Shown: one piece after another, positions 22,961 through 31,893 of the stretch | Position numbering within the stretch: the first letter of the stretch is position 1 | Layout of the letters: each line of letters begins with the position of its first letter | Source of the DNA: JBGPBY01 sp041481485 | GTDB lineage: Bacteria > Acidobacteriota > Terriglobia > 20CM-2-55-15 | NCBI GenBank assembly: GCA_041481485.1 | Contig: JBGPBY010000010.1 | Coordinates: forward strand, 1 to 32,732 | Length of the DNA: 32,732 bases | Direction: 5' to 3' | Notes under the pieces: generated by a model | Database searches by the model: none | Told to the model about the DNA's origin: nothing | The model's input: only the letters and a program-made list of their open reading frames with translations | Made by a program: the position numbers and the translations under genes

Positions 22961-25900
22961 ATGGACACTATTGGTAAGTACAAGATTGAAGCGTTGATTG
23001 GCGAAGGCGGTTTTGGCCGCGTTTACCGGGCCTTCGATCCTACTGTCAATCGCACGGTAGCCATTAAGATCGTTCGGATCGAAAGCCATATCGACGAGCA
23101 GCAGGTACTTCTCAACCGCTTCAGATCCGAAGCGAAAACAACTGGAACTCTCCTTCATAAGAACATTGTCACCGTATATGACTTCGGTGAGCAGGACGGT
23201 GTGCCGTACCTGGTCATGGAGTACCTGCAGGGCCGCACCCTGGATGAGTTCATCGATAAGAATGAACCGATGAGCCTCGCTGAAAAGGTTTCACTGATGA
23301 AGCAGGTCGGGGAAGGTCTCCAGTATGCCCATGGCAAAGGCATTATTCACCGCGATGTCAAACCGGCCAACATCATGGTTTTGAATGACGGTGGCGTCAA
23401 ACTCATGGATTTTGGCATTGCCCGTCTCCTGAGGGACCAGGGCACCCGCATGACGCAGCACGGCAAACTAATGGGAACATTTGCCTATATGTCCCCGGAA
23501 CAATTTGAAGGAAAGGACGTCGATTCCCTTACCGACATCTTCGCTTATGGTGTGATTTACTATCACCTGATAACGGGCCAGCACCCCTTCCGTGGTCCGA
23601 AAGGAACCGCCGATTTGGCGGTTCTCATCAGGAACGTGACCACTGCCGAACCCCTTGCCGTTTCTGCCCGTGCACCGGAATGCCCGCCGACACTGGAAAA
23701 AATCATTCTCAAGGCCATCCACAAAGACCGGCGGCAACGCTACCAGTCCATCGACGATATTCAATACGACGTCGCTCCTATCCTGAATCAGCTTGAAGCA
23801 GACCTTGCAGAACAAAAGACAAAGGAAGGAGAAAACCTTCTCGCCGAAGGCCGAATCGAACAGGCCAGGAACGTCGTGCGCGAAGCCTTGCGGCTGGCTC
23901 CTGCAAACCAGCATGCGAATGACCTGCGAAGAAAGATCCAGCAACAGCTCGAGTCTCGCGCCATCCGTGAACGTTGCGAACCCCTGCTTCGCGACGGACG
24001 CGAGAAATTCGATCAGGGACGATTTGGCGATGCAATTGAAGCTTTCCAGGACGTTTTGCAGCTGGACCCACTCGACAGTGAAGCGGGGAAAGCGCTGAAC
24101 GACGCGCAAAACGCCCAACAGCGCGTTGAACATGCGGATGCTCTGTTTGATCAGGCCAACAGGCAAATCTCTGCCGATAACCTCACGGGAGCCGCCTCAC
24201 TCGCAGACCAATTCTTCGAAGAGGCGCTGGCCCTGATCAATGAACTCAAGATCATTTACCCGCCCGAGAAAGTGCACCAACTCGCCGTTGCCACACAGGA
24301 AGCTCAGGAACGGCGGAACAAAAAACAGAATCAGGAACGGCAACTGAAAACTGCAGAGGAACACTTGAACCACCGGGCGTGGTCCTCTGCCATGGATATT
24401 CTCCGGCTGTTGACCATCGAAGATCCCGGTAACCCGAAGCTTCAGGCGTTGCTGAGGGCCGCCCAAGATGGACTCAACGATCAGCAGAAGACCGAATATG
24501 TCGCAGGAGTCGTCAGCAGGGTGCACACGCTGATCTCTGAGGAAAAATTTGACCAGGCTGCAGGGATCCTGGCAGAAGCACTCCAGAAATTTCCAAATGA
24601 ACCCGCACTGTCGAAACTGCAATCCAAAAACTCGTCCGCTCTGCGCCAGTTTGAACAAAAACTCGCCATCGACCAATGCCGCAAGCGCGCAATGGCGCTC
24701 CGAAACGAGCAGCGGCTCTCCGAAGCAATTTCTGAATTGGATAAGACGATCCGGACATGGGACGCCAATGAACTCGTCCAGCTGCGGGACCAGATCGCTG
24801 CCGAACGTCAAACGCAGGATGCGTCAAAGAAAATTGCGGACGCCCGGTCGGAAGTCCAACGCTTGATTGCTATTGCACGATTGGATGAGGCCTCTCTGCT
24901 GGCGCACCAGTATGCGCTGGAGTATCCGAACGATTCTGGATTTGCCGACCTGATTGCATCAATCGAAGCCGCCAAATCGAATAAAAGGAAACAGGGCCTC
25001 GATGCGGAAATCGAAGCCATGGCCGGACGCGCAAAACTGCTGCTGCAAAAAACGGATTTCGACAAGGAGCTGGAGACGATTCAGGCCGGATTCCGGCGCT
25101 TTCAGGACGATCCGAGGTTAAAGACGCTGTCTGCGCAAATCGATGCGGCAAGGGACGACCAGCTCCGAAAGCTCGAACTGCAAAAAGTTCTCGAATCCGC
25201 AGCCCGGTTGCAATCCACAGGACTTCCAAAGGAAGCCGCAAAAATTCTGGAGGCCTTCCTCCGAAAATATCCGAATATGCCCCAGGCGGAACTTCAGCTG
25301 GAACAGATCCGCCAGAAAATCAGCGCGGCCGAGGAAATTGAGCGCTTACTTGGTGAAGCGAGAAGGCTTCGGGATCGCGGGGATATCCCCGAATGCTCGA
25401 AGCTGGTAGAAGATGGCATAAAACAATTTCCGGAATCCGCCGAGCTTCTTGCATTTCGTAATGAAATTGCGGAGCGCACTCGGCAAGCTGAAATTGAAAG
25501 TCTGACGCAAAAAGTTGAAAGACTGCGGGCTGAAGGTGACACCGAAAGCGCTGTTCGACAGTTGGAACAGCTCCTGTCGAAATACCCGTCCGATTCCGTT
25601 TTGCTTGCCCTGAAGTCCAAACTGGAGGCAGATCTTGCAGAACGAACCCGCCTTGAAGAGATTGACCACGCCGAATTCGATGCGAGAAAGCTGATCGACG
25701 GCAAAGAACTCGCTTCGGCCATTGCAGTTCTCGACAGAGTCCTCCGCCGTTTCCCGGGTGAGCAGAAGTTGATCAAACTCCGTGAGCTGGCCCGGGAATT
25801 CGAAGCATCAAACAAGAACGCTGTCGACGGCATTGTTCATCAGGTGCGCCAACACTTCGATTCCGGCAAGGACGATCTTGCCCTGTCTGCATTGAACGAT

Positions 25901-28024
25901 GGGCTGACGATGTTTCGCGGTGATAAGACGCTGCTCGACCTTCAAAACGAATTGCAAGCTACGTTGCTTGCCCGTACGCAACTTGTGAACCCGGCCCGGC
26001 CCGACCCCAAAAGACACCAAGCCCCATCGCGCCCGGGTCCACCACGTCCGGAACCTCCAAAGGCGAAGCATATTCCCGTCATCATTGCCGCAGCCGCAGG
26101 ATTGCTGCTGACCGCCGGCTTGATTTTTCTGTGGTACCACCACAAAAACGTTGATGAGCGAGCAGGTGGTGGGAATCGGCCGGCACAGACCAATCCGCCT
26201 GGCGCCAAAGGATTGGATGTCCATTTCTCGACGGATCCTGTGGGCGCCACCGTGAGAGTGAATGGGCAGAGGTGCACGGCATCGGATTGCATGTTCCATC
26301 TTGCGGAGGGAACGCACTCGGTCGTTGCGAGCCTGGACGGTTATGAATCGGCCGAAAAATCTTTGTCCGTTCCCGGAGCGAACTCCCAGGAAAGGCTGAC
26401 GCTCACTCCGTTGCCAAATGTATTGAACATCACGACCAACCTCACTCGCGGAGACGTCAGACTGGATAATGTGCCGGTTGGATCCATTAGCCCGCAAGGC
26501 GACTTCAGCCTGAAGAGCGTCAAGCCCGGTGATCACGAACTGACGATTGGAACTGGTACTGGCTCCACTGTTCGACTGAAATTTACCGCTGCTCCCGGGC
26601 ATATCCCCGTGGCTCAAACGCCTGTCGCTCCGCCCGATTCACAGGTTGTCGCGGCAGCGACGCTGGGCCGCAAGGCTCAACTGGTGACGGACGGGAAAGC
26701 CAAGACCGTGATGATTTCGCAGCGCCCGGTCAGCAGCATGAACGCGCCACTGGATCTGGATGGCTACGGCCCTCAGGAGCTTTCGCTACTGGATCACAAA
26801 TTCCCATTCAACGTCGGCAATACGGAAAATCGCGCCTCCCCAACTCTGACGGTGTTCCTGGTGAATACGGTTGAAAAAGATCGCATGCCCATCATCCAGA
26901 TTTCAACGGGTGTACCTGGATTGGACGTGAGTGTAAGCGTCGATGGCGCAATTCAGAAAATGAAGACCGGGCCGGATGGAAGTCTGAGCATGGAGTCGAA
27001 GCCGGGAAAACATACAGTTGGTGTCGAAGGAAGCAGTGGTTACGTCGGCCCTCCTCCCCAACCCGTGGTGCTCGCTCTCAATGATAAAAAGTCCCTGGAC
27101 TTTGCCATGAAGCCGAGCCCCGCGGTGTTGCAAATTTCAGGTACGCCATCGGAGACTCATGTCTGGATCGACGGAGTGGAAAAGGGAGTATTCCCGCAGA
27201 ATCAGAAGTTCGATGTGGAACCCGGTGAACATCGTGTGGAATTTCGCAAATCGGGCTATAAAACGGCGGACTCCAGATTGGATTTTGCACGGGGTGAAAC
27301 AAAACCCTACAGTTTCTCGCTAACACCCGATACACCAACTATCGTAGGGAATAACAACAATAGTACCGGCAATATAGTTACCCCGGTTCCCGGGACGGCC
27401 GGCCTTGGAAATCGTGGAAATTCGACCGTGAATATCCCGACCCCGCCTCCGCCAGACGATCCGGACCAGAAGGACTGGGAAAAATTAGACAAGACGAATG
27501 CAATCGCCGTGAGAGCGTTTATTGCGAGCCATTCCAAAAGCAGGTTTCTGCCTGATGCCAACAAGATCCTGGAGGACTTAGACTGGAATGCAGTGACCCG
27601 CGGCAACAGCCGCCAGGGCTTTGTCGATTTTATCAACACACACAAGAACGGAGCTCACGAGACAGAGGCTCGGCAGCGCATCGAAGGGTTGGATGTTGCG
27701 GATATTCGCGCAGCGCTGAGCGAATACGCTGCAGAATTCGGCAAGAAGAATCTTAATGATCTGAAGAAGAAGTATTCGATCGATAGCAAACTTGAGTCCA
27801 CTCTTAGTCTGATTTTCAAACAACCGGATCTTTCAATATCGAATCCTCACTTCGATTGGACCCAAACACCAAGACCAAGCAACGACGCAGTCGAAGTTAA
27901 TGGTAAAATTACCTACACGCCCATCAATAGAGGGATTCGTCCCGATCCGCAAAGTATCGATCAAATTGTGAACTTGCAGCGTGAAAACGGTAAGTGGGTT
28001 GTTAAGAAAGTGCAGCGCAATTGA
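22961..28024 (+). CDS. Large transmembrane Ser/Thr kinase with TPR-like stalk and PEGA-rich periplasmic tail
   Basis: 1687 residues. The kinase domain (about 5-275) is complete: GEGGFGRVY, Lys36, HRDVKPAN with Asp132, DFG at 150-152, and SPEQ. About 750 residues of TPR/coiled-coil repeats follow (AEGRIEQARNVVREALRLAP and many like it). A membrane helix lies at about 1039-1060. The periplasmic tail has at least two clear PEGA domains (about 1085-1140, STDPVGATVRVNGQ; about 1387-1457, WIDGVEKGVFPQ) and degenerate ones between them. It continues with an Asn/Pro linker, two ~40-residue helical repeats (AFIASHSKSRFLPDANKILE; FINTHKNGAHETEARQRIEG) and an NTF2-like end (NGKWVVKKVQRN). It likely senses envelope state and phosphorylates cytoplasmic T6SS or regulatory proteins; this role is inferred from its neighbours. 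Confidence 0.93.
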   Translation: MDTIGKYKIEALIGEGGFGRVYRAFDPTVNRTVAIKIVRIESHIDEQQVLLNRFRSEAKTTGTLLHKNIVTVYDFGEQDGVPYLVMEYLQGRTLDEFIDKNEPMSLAEKVSLMKQVGEGLQYAHGKGIIHRDVKPANIMVLNDGGVKLMDFGIARLLRDQGTRMTQHGKLMGTFAYMSPEQFEGKDVDSLTDIFAYGVIYYHLITGQHPFRGPKGTADLAVLIRNVTTAEPLAVSARAPECPPTLEKIILKAIHKDRRQRYQSIDDIQYDVAPILNQLEADLAEQKTKEGENLLAEGRIEQARNVVREALRLAPANQHANDLRRKIQQQLESRAIRERCEPLLRDGREKFDQGRFGDAIEAFQDVLQLDPLDSEAGKALNDAQNAQQRVEHADALFDQANRQISADNLTGAASLADQFFEEALALINELKIIYPPEKVHQLAVATQEAQERRNKKQNQERQLKTAEEHLNHRAWSSAMDILRLLTIEDPGNPKLQALLRAAQDGLNDQQKTEYVAGVVSRVHTLISEEKFDQAAGILAEALQKFPNEPALSKLQSKNSSALRQFEQKLAIDQCRKRAMALRNEQRLSEAISELDKTIRTWDANELVQLRDQIAAERQTQDASKKIADARSEVQRLIAIARLDEASLLAHQYALEYPNDSGFADLIASIEAAKSNKRKQGLDAEIEAMAGRAKLLLQKTDFDKELETIQAGFRRFQDDPRLKTLSAQIDAARDDQLRKLELQKVLESAARLQSTGLPKEAAKILEAFLRKYPNMPQAELQLEQIRQKISAAEEIERLLGEARRLRDRGDIPECSKLVEDGIKQFPESAELLAFRNEIAERTRQAEIESLTQKVERLRAEGDTESAVRQLEQLLSKYPSDSVLLALKSKLEADLAERTRLEEIDHAEFDARKLIDGKELASAIAVLDRVLRRFPGEQKLIKLRELAREFEASNKNAVDGIVHQVRQHFDSGKDDLALSALNDGLTMFRGDKTLLDLQNELQATLLARTQLVNPARPDPKRHQAPSRPGPPRPEPPKAKHIPVIIAAAAGLLLTAGLIFLWYHHKNVDERAGGGNRPAQTNPPGAKGLDVHFSTDPVGATVRVNGQRCTASDCMFHLAEGTHSVVASLDGYESAEKSLSVPGANSQERLTLTPLPNVLNITTNLTRGDVRLDNVPVGSISPQGDFSLKSVKPGDHELTIGTGTGSTVRLKFTAAPGHIPVAQTPVAPPDSQVVAAATLGRKAQLVTDGKAKTVMISQRPVSSMNAPLDLDGYGPQELSLLDHKFPFNVGNTENRASPTLTVFLVNTVEKDRMPIIQISTGVPGLDVSVSVDGAIQKMKTGPDGSLSMESKPGKHTVGVEGSSGYVGPPPQPVVLALNDKKSLDFAMKPSPAVLQISGTPSETHVWIDGVEKGVFPQNQKFDVEPGEHRVEFRKSGYKTADSRLDFARGETKPYSFSLTPDTPTIVGNNNNSTGNIVTPVPGTAGLGNRGNSTVNIPTPPPPDDPDQKDWEKLDKTNAIAVRAFIASHSKSRFLPDANKILEDLDWNAVTRGNSRQGFVDFINTHKNGAHETEARQRIEGLDVADIRAALSEYAAEFGKKNLNDLKKKYSIDSKLESTLSLIFKQPDLSISNPHFDWTQTPRPSNDAVEVNGKITYTPINRGIRPDPQSIDQIVNLQRENGKWVVKKVQRN

Positions 28025-28186
28025 TAGTACTGGCTTGAAATGAAGTTTATGGCGAGCGCGAGGCCTGCGGGGCGGCCATATTCCGGAAAATTCCAAGCGC
28101 GCTGCCATCCTGCCGTGCCTATTTCATTTGCCTTTCGCGGAGTCAAGTGACCGGCAATCTCCCGCCACTCTATTCCCGCTGTCCCA

Positions 28187-28471
28187 TCATGGAGATGGAA
28201 TGTCTCCCCTGCCAATTCTCTTTATGACCTCCTGCGCACTGTAGCTGAGGCCCATACAGGAAACCGTTCCTGTCAAAAAACCACTGAGAAACCCCGTAAG
28301 CGCTCCCGGAGCGAATGCGGGCGCCCCTAAAATAGCCCAGCTTGTCCCCAGCACAACTCCAGTTTTTGAGCATTTCCTGGCAACGTCAAATACTCGATCC
28401 TGGTCTTCGATGGTTACGATTCCGATTCCTCTCAGCTGATTGCGCAGATCAAACTCCCATTGTTCAGGCAT
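28187..28471 (-). CDS. Small Gly-rich membrane-hairpin protein
   Basis: 94 residues from ATG 28471. An upstream in-frame start at 28543 gives an unconvincing basic extension. The N-terminal 35 residues are polar (MPEQWEFDLRNQLRGIGIVT). A long Gly/Ala/Leu segment follows (TGVVLGTSWAILGAPAFAPG, LTGFLSGFLTGTVSCMGLS) that can form two membrane helices with GxxxG-like spacing, and then a short basic tail (EVIKRIGRGD). I recognise no family. The pattern recalls pore-forming or bacteriocin-like peptides and small membrane effectors, but also ordinary holin-like or glycine-zipper proteins. It lies at the edge of the T6SS locus, transcribed toward the large kinase gene. Confidence 0.55.
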   Translation of the reverse strand: MPEQWEFDLRNQLRGIGIVTIEDQDRVFDVARKCSKTGVVLGTSWAILGAPAFAPGALTGFLSGFLTGTVSCMGLSYSAQEVIKRIGRGDIPSP

Positions 28472-28576
28472 ATCTTTGCTTCTTCGGGTTTGAGATTTCG
28501 TGACGAGCAAGATCTCCAGCTGGCAGTCTCGTATTCGAGACATTGAAGCGTACTGCCGAAAGCAGCAAACCCACAG

Positions 28577-29941
28577 TTAGAACAAATAGGAAACTCCAAA
28601 CAATGGCGTCACACGTTGCCGGAGTCCACCGCTATCCACTGAAATCAGCATGTTGATCGTGGCGACAAACCGCTCATTCATGATGTATTTTGCGCCAAGG
28701 GATGCATTGTTGATTCCGAATCCCGAGCTGGAGAAATTCATCGTTTGAAAAGTCTGGCCCGAGGCCGCCTTATTGACAATATTTACACGAGTATTAACGC
28801 CAGTCACGCTGGACAAGTGTTGGCCAATGAGGTCTGCCGAAACTGTAACTTTGGGTAGCGCTTTGTACTCCGTCCCAAAGGAATAGAAAAACTGTTTCGG
28901 CAAACTCTTCTCCACTCCGGCAAGCAGGTCCCCCGCCAAAGTGGATTTCCCGTTCCATTGGTATCCCACATTCACATGAGGCGAAAACGACTCCCCATTC
29001 ATGGACAGTGCGAGAAACGGTTTCACCCCGACGGCGCCTGATCCAAGAAAGTTATTCTCGTCGCCCGTCGGAAGTCTCAAATCACCCAGGACTGCCACGG
29101 AATATCGCGGACTCTGGTAGAGATTCTCCTTGACCCTGACTGTAAGGTCACCAATACCGGATGCACTTCCCTTATTTGTAAAGGTGTGAGTTGTGCTGTT
29201 GACGGGATCATTGGCGTCAAAATAATGGAAACAATTCGCAGCGGAAGTGCAACCCGCGGTGCCAATTCGGTGAATTTCCGTAAATGCGGATGCATCCATA
29301 GACACATTCATGATTGGAACAGCAAGAGAAACGTCGGTCCGGCTCGTCAATCCGAAGGATCCGAACAAAGTGAATTGATCAATATTCAGCTTGATATCGT
29401 TTTTCGCGGTGATGACATCCAATTCATATGTTGGACTCGTCCCGCCAGGACCCGTACCGGGCTGATGTGTAAAAACCACCGGAAGATTATCCGTCTTATT
29501 TCCATCGATCTTTGAGAACCGGAAGCGTTGATAGGCAAATCCCATGAACAACCGCATGGAACCGAGTGTTTCGCCACGCTCTGCTAGTATCGGGCCCAGG
29601 GTTCGTGCCCGCGGCACTCGTACACCTGACTTCGCCTCAAGCTCAAACGACAACGCCGACGCCGGAGATGGTAAGGGAAGCAACGTCAATTGAGTGGCTA
29701 CTGCCGTATTTAACGGGAGAAAGTTTGCGGTGAAGTCCGTGTCGTCCAAAAAATGCGCCGAGTGTGTTGAATTCGGCAGCGTGATTCCCGATGCCGAAGC
29801 ACTGAACAAATTCGGGATGACACAGCCCACATCCTTGGGAGACGTGGCACACAACGTCTGGCCGTTCAGAGTGGCCGATAAAAAGCATGTGAGTCCGGTC
29901 ACGGCCAGTGCTTTAAAAACAACTGAAGCAGTTCTGATCAT
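28577..29941 (-). CDS. Outer-membrane beta-barrel protein (MetA-pathway/transporter-like)
   Basis: 454 residues with a signal peptide (IRTASVVFKALAVTGLTCFL). The rest consists of alternating amphipathic strands (MRLFMGFAYQRFRFSKIDG, FTLFGSFGLTSRTDVSLAVP, YSVAVLGDLRLPTGDE), and the chain ends in Phe (FGVSYLF), as outer-membrane barrels do. GIGDLTVRVKENL and LRLPTGDE are seen in the phenol-degradation MetA-like barrel family. The ligand is unknown. Of two nearby ATGs, 29941 is chosen because AGGAG lies nine bases before it, while it would be only one base from the upstream one. It is not obviously linked to the T6SS. Confidence 0.8.
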   Translation of the reverse strand: MIRTASVVFKALAVTGLTCFLSATLNGQTLCATSPKDVGCVIPNLFSASASGITLPNSTHSAHFLDDTDFTANFLPLNTAVATQLTLLPLPSPASALSFELEAKSGVRVPRARTLGPILAERGETLGSMRLFMGFAYQRFRFSKIDGNKTDNLPVVFTHQPGTGPGGTSPTYELDVITAKNDIKLNIDQFTLFGSFGLTSRTDVSLAVPIMNVSMDASAFTEIHRIGTAGCTSAANCFHYFDANDPVNSTTHTFTNKGSASGIGDLTVRVKENLYQSPRYSVAVLGDLRLPTGDENNFLGSGAVGVKPFLALSMNGESFSPHVNVGYQWNGKSTLAGDLLAGVEKSLPKQFFYSFGTEYKALPKVTVSADLIGQHLSSVTGVNTRVNIVNKAASGQTFQTMNFSSSGFGINNASLGAKYIMNERFVATINMLISVDSGGLRQRVTPLFGVSYLF

Positions 29942-30243
29942 GTCTGTCATCTCCTAATCGTGTACAGTCGAGGCCACACATTCCGTGCGAATCCAGATCC
30001 GCTTGAATTTCAAAGAATGGATCGTGGGCGGGCAGTATACAAATCCATCTATTAGGGGGACAAGGAGTATTTCGAAGTCTGTTTGTCACATCATTGACGG
30101 GGCGCTGCCAAAAATCCGGAAAAACAACTTTACAGTGGTCTATAGATACACTAAGTTATGCGAACTTTAGCCGACAGCAGGGAATCGGCGGCTATTGGCA
30201 AGGACAGGATCAGTCTACTCATTCAATTCGCTGAGGAAATCGC
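29942..30243. other. Divergent intergenic region
   Basis: This 302-base gap separates the barrel gene from the propeller gene. It holds the AGGAG of the barrel gene at its left end and GAGGAA before the propeller gene at its right end. A TTTACA hexamer followed 17 bases later by TAAGTT near 30130-30158 is a possible weak plus-strand promoter. I see no other gene. Confidence 0.45.
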
Positions 30244-31221
30244 ATGTGGGATAAACGGAGTTCTTCCACGATCGGAATCTTGTCTCTGTTACTAATGACA
30301 TTTGGAAATGCGGGGACGGCTGCCGCTCAGGTTTCTCTGCCTCAACTTGGGTTCAAGGTCGATGGCGACGCCATTCGACCGATATGGGGAATTCCCGGTT
30401 CGTCGCGAACCGGAAAACCACTGGTCCTCGGCGCCGTTTCGAAAGCCGAGACTCCATTGGACCAGCAGTATTTAATTGGAGTTCGCGATGCGGACCAAGT
30501 AGTCATTGTTGCCGATCTGCGAAACACCAACGCGCCTGGCATGGTGACAATTGAAGGAAGCTTTGATCATCCGGACCGATTGGCAGTCAGTCCGTCCGGT
30601 TCGGCCGCTGCAATCTTCAGCTCGGCTGCTCATGCGATACAGATTGTTTCCGGGTTGCCGGATCAGCCCCGCATTCGAAATTCATTTCCCGTTTCGACCG
30701 GCGAATCACCAACCGCATTGGCCGTCAGTGACGATGGGACAACCATCTTGTTTATCGCTGCAGGTAACCTTTGGACCGCCGGCAAAAATGGAAGCGTGCC
30801 GTTTGGCGGCTCCCACGGCACTGATCTGGCAATCCAGTTTCTGCGAAACAGTCAGGACGCCCTTATCGCCGACAAAGCAACCGACGAAGTATTGCTGATA
30901 AAGGCTGACGAGCCGGGTAATCAAAAGGCTTATCTGTATAACTCGAGAAACGGAATTTCCGCGCCTGTTGGGATTGGGCTTTCCAAAGATAACTCTCGGC
31001 TCTTTATCGCAAATTCAGGCTCCGGTACCGTCGCGATTGGGAATATTTCCGGAGGCAACCTGACCGTGGTTTCCTGCGGTTGCCAAATCAAGCGATTTTT
31101 TCCACTGGCTCTGGATTCTGCCTTCCGGATTGAAGATTCCTCCGGAACATCTTTTATCATCGATGCGCATACAGGCGTGGCCAGCCTATCCATCGTCCTT
31201 CCGCCGTCGGCCGGACAGTGA
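30244..31221 (+). CDS. Secreted beta-propeller-like protein
   Basis: 325 residues with a signal peptide (IGILSLLLMTFGNAGTAAAQ). Repeated blade-like segments follow, each with a hydrophobic strand and a DG/SG turn (DRLAVSPSGSAAAIF, TALAVSDDGTTILFIAAGN, VGIGLSKDNSRLFIANSGSG). These are typical of YVTN/WD40-like propellers. The likely role is extracytoplasmic binding or surface display. GAGGAA lies five bases before the ATG. The TGA stop overlaps the GTG of the next gene, so the two are translationally coupled. Confidence 0.82.
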   Translation: MWDKRSSSTIGILSLLLMTFGNAGTAAAQVSLPQLGFKVDGDAIRPIWGIPGSSRTGKPLVLGAVSKAETPLDQQYLIGVRDADQVVIVADLRNTNAPGMVTIEGSFDHPDRLAVSPSGSAAAIFSSAAHAIQIVSGLPDQPRIRNSFPVSTGESPTALAVSDDGTTILFIAAGNLWTAGKNGSVPFGGSHGTDLAIQFLRNSQDALIADKATDEVLLIKADEPGNQKAYLYNSRNGISAPVGIGLSKDNSRLFIANSGSGTVAIGNISGGNLTVVSCGCQIKRFFPLALDSAFRIEDSSGTSFIIDAHTGVASLSIVLPPSAGQ

Positions 31222-31796
31222 GGTTGACGGTGCAATCCAAAATTATCAGACAACCGTTTCTTATCGCATTCATGATCAGTGCGTTGTGTCTTGGGAGCAC
31301 ATTGGATCTGATTGCGGCGCAAGGTCCGAATCAACTTCGAATTATTGTGCTTGAGGACGCCAGTAATGTCTCGGACACCACAGGGCCTCAAACTTTGAGA
31401 GTTCAGGTTCAGGATGCAAACGGTCGCTTATCGGGAGCGCAGGTAACCTTCAAGCTTCCGGACACTGGGCCCGGAGGGTCCTTTTCTGACGGCACCAAAA
31501 GCGCCACAGCGGTTACGGATGTAATGGGTGTTGCCGAAGTGAAAACGTTTGTCCGCAATGAAACGGACGGCACCTTTCAAATTCGGGTTACCGCCTCCAA
31601 GGGAACTCAGTCCGGAATTGTCGATATCACACTGATCAACGGGACAGGCAAGACCAAGGGTAGTCATAAGAAGCTCTTTATTATCCTGGCTGCTGGAGGC
31701 GGAGCCGCTGCGGCGGCATTTCTTAGGCCCAAACCAAAGCCGATTGAGCCGGGTGTCATTACTCCGGGCACAGGTACAGTCATATCTGGACCTTGA
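31218..31796 (+). CDS. Secreted Ig-like domain protein with hydrophobic C-terminus
   Basis: 192 residues starting at a GTG that overlaps the previous stop by four bases. A signal segment (PFLIAFMISALCLGSTLDLI) precedes one bacterial Ig-like (Big_1/invasin-type) domain at about 37-140 (LRVQVQDANGRLSGAQVTF, ATAVTDVMGVAEVKTF, ITLINGTG). A basic patch then leads to a hydrophobic Gly/Ala segment (KKLFIILAAGGGAAAAAFL) and a Pro/Gly tail. The second hydrophobic stretch is probably a membrane anchor. It likely works with the propeller protein and the following CxxCH protein at the cell surface. Confidence 0.82.
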   Translation: MRLTVQSKIIRQPFLIAFMISALCLGSTLDLIAAQGPNQLRIIVLEDASNVSDTTGPQTLRVQVQDANGRLSGAQVTFKLPDTGPGGSFSDGTKSATAVTDVMGVAEVKTFVRNETDGTFQIRVTASKGTQSGIVDITLINGTGKTKGSHKKLFIILAAGGGAAAAAFLRPKPKPIEPGVITPGTGTVISGP

Positions 31797-31893
31797 TTCT
31801 TTGTATCGAATTGGCTTTAGGCCAAATGGGAATAAGAAGTGGTAGAGGTTTTTGAACAAAGGCAAGTTGACAAGGATTCGCTAAGGACTGAGC

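Noticed and set aside
28030..28120. Possible dispersed repeat (GAGGCCTGCGGGGCGGCC) downstream of the large kinase
   Set aside because: It reminded me of repeats seen between acidobacterial genes, but there is only one copy here and no clean hairpin, so I could not support it.
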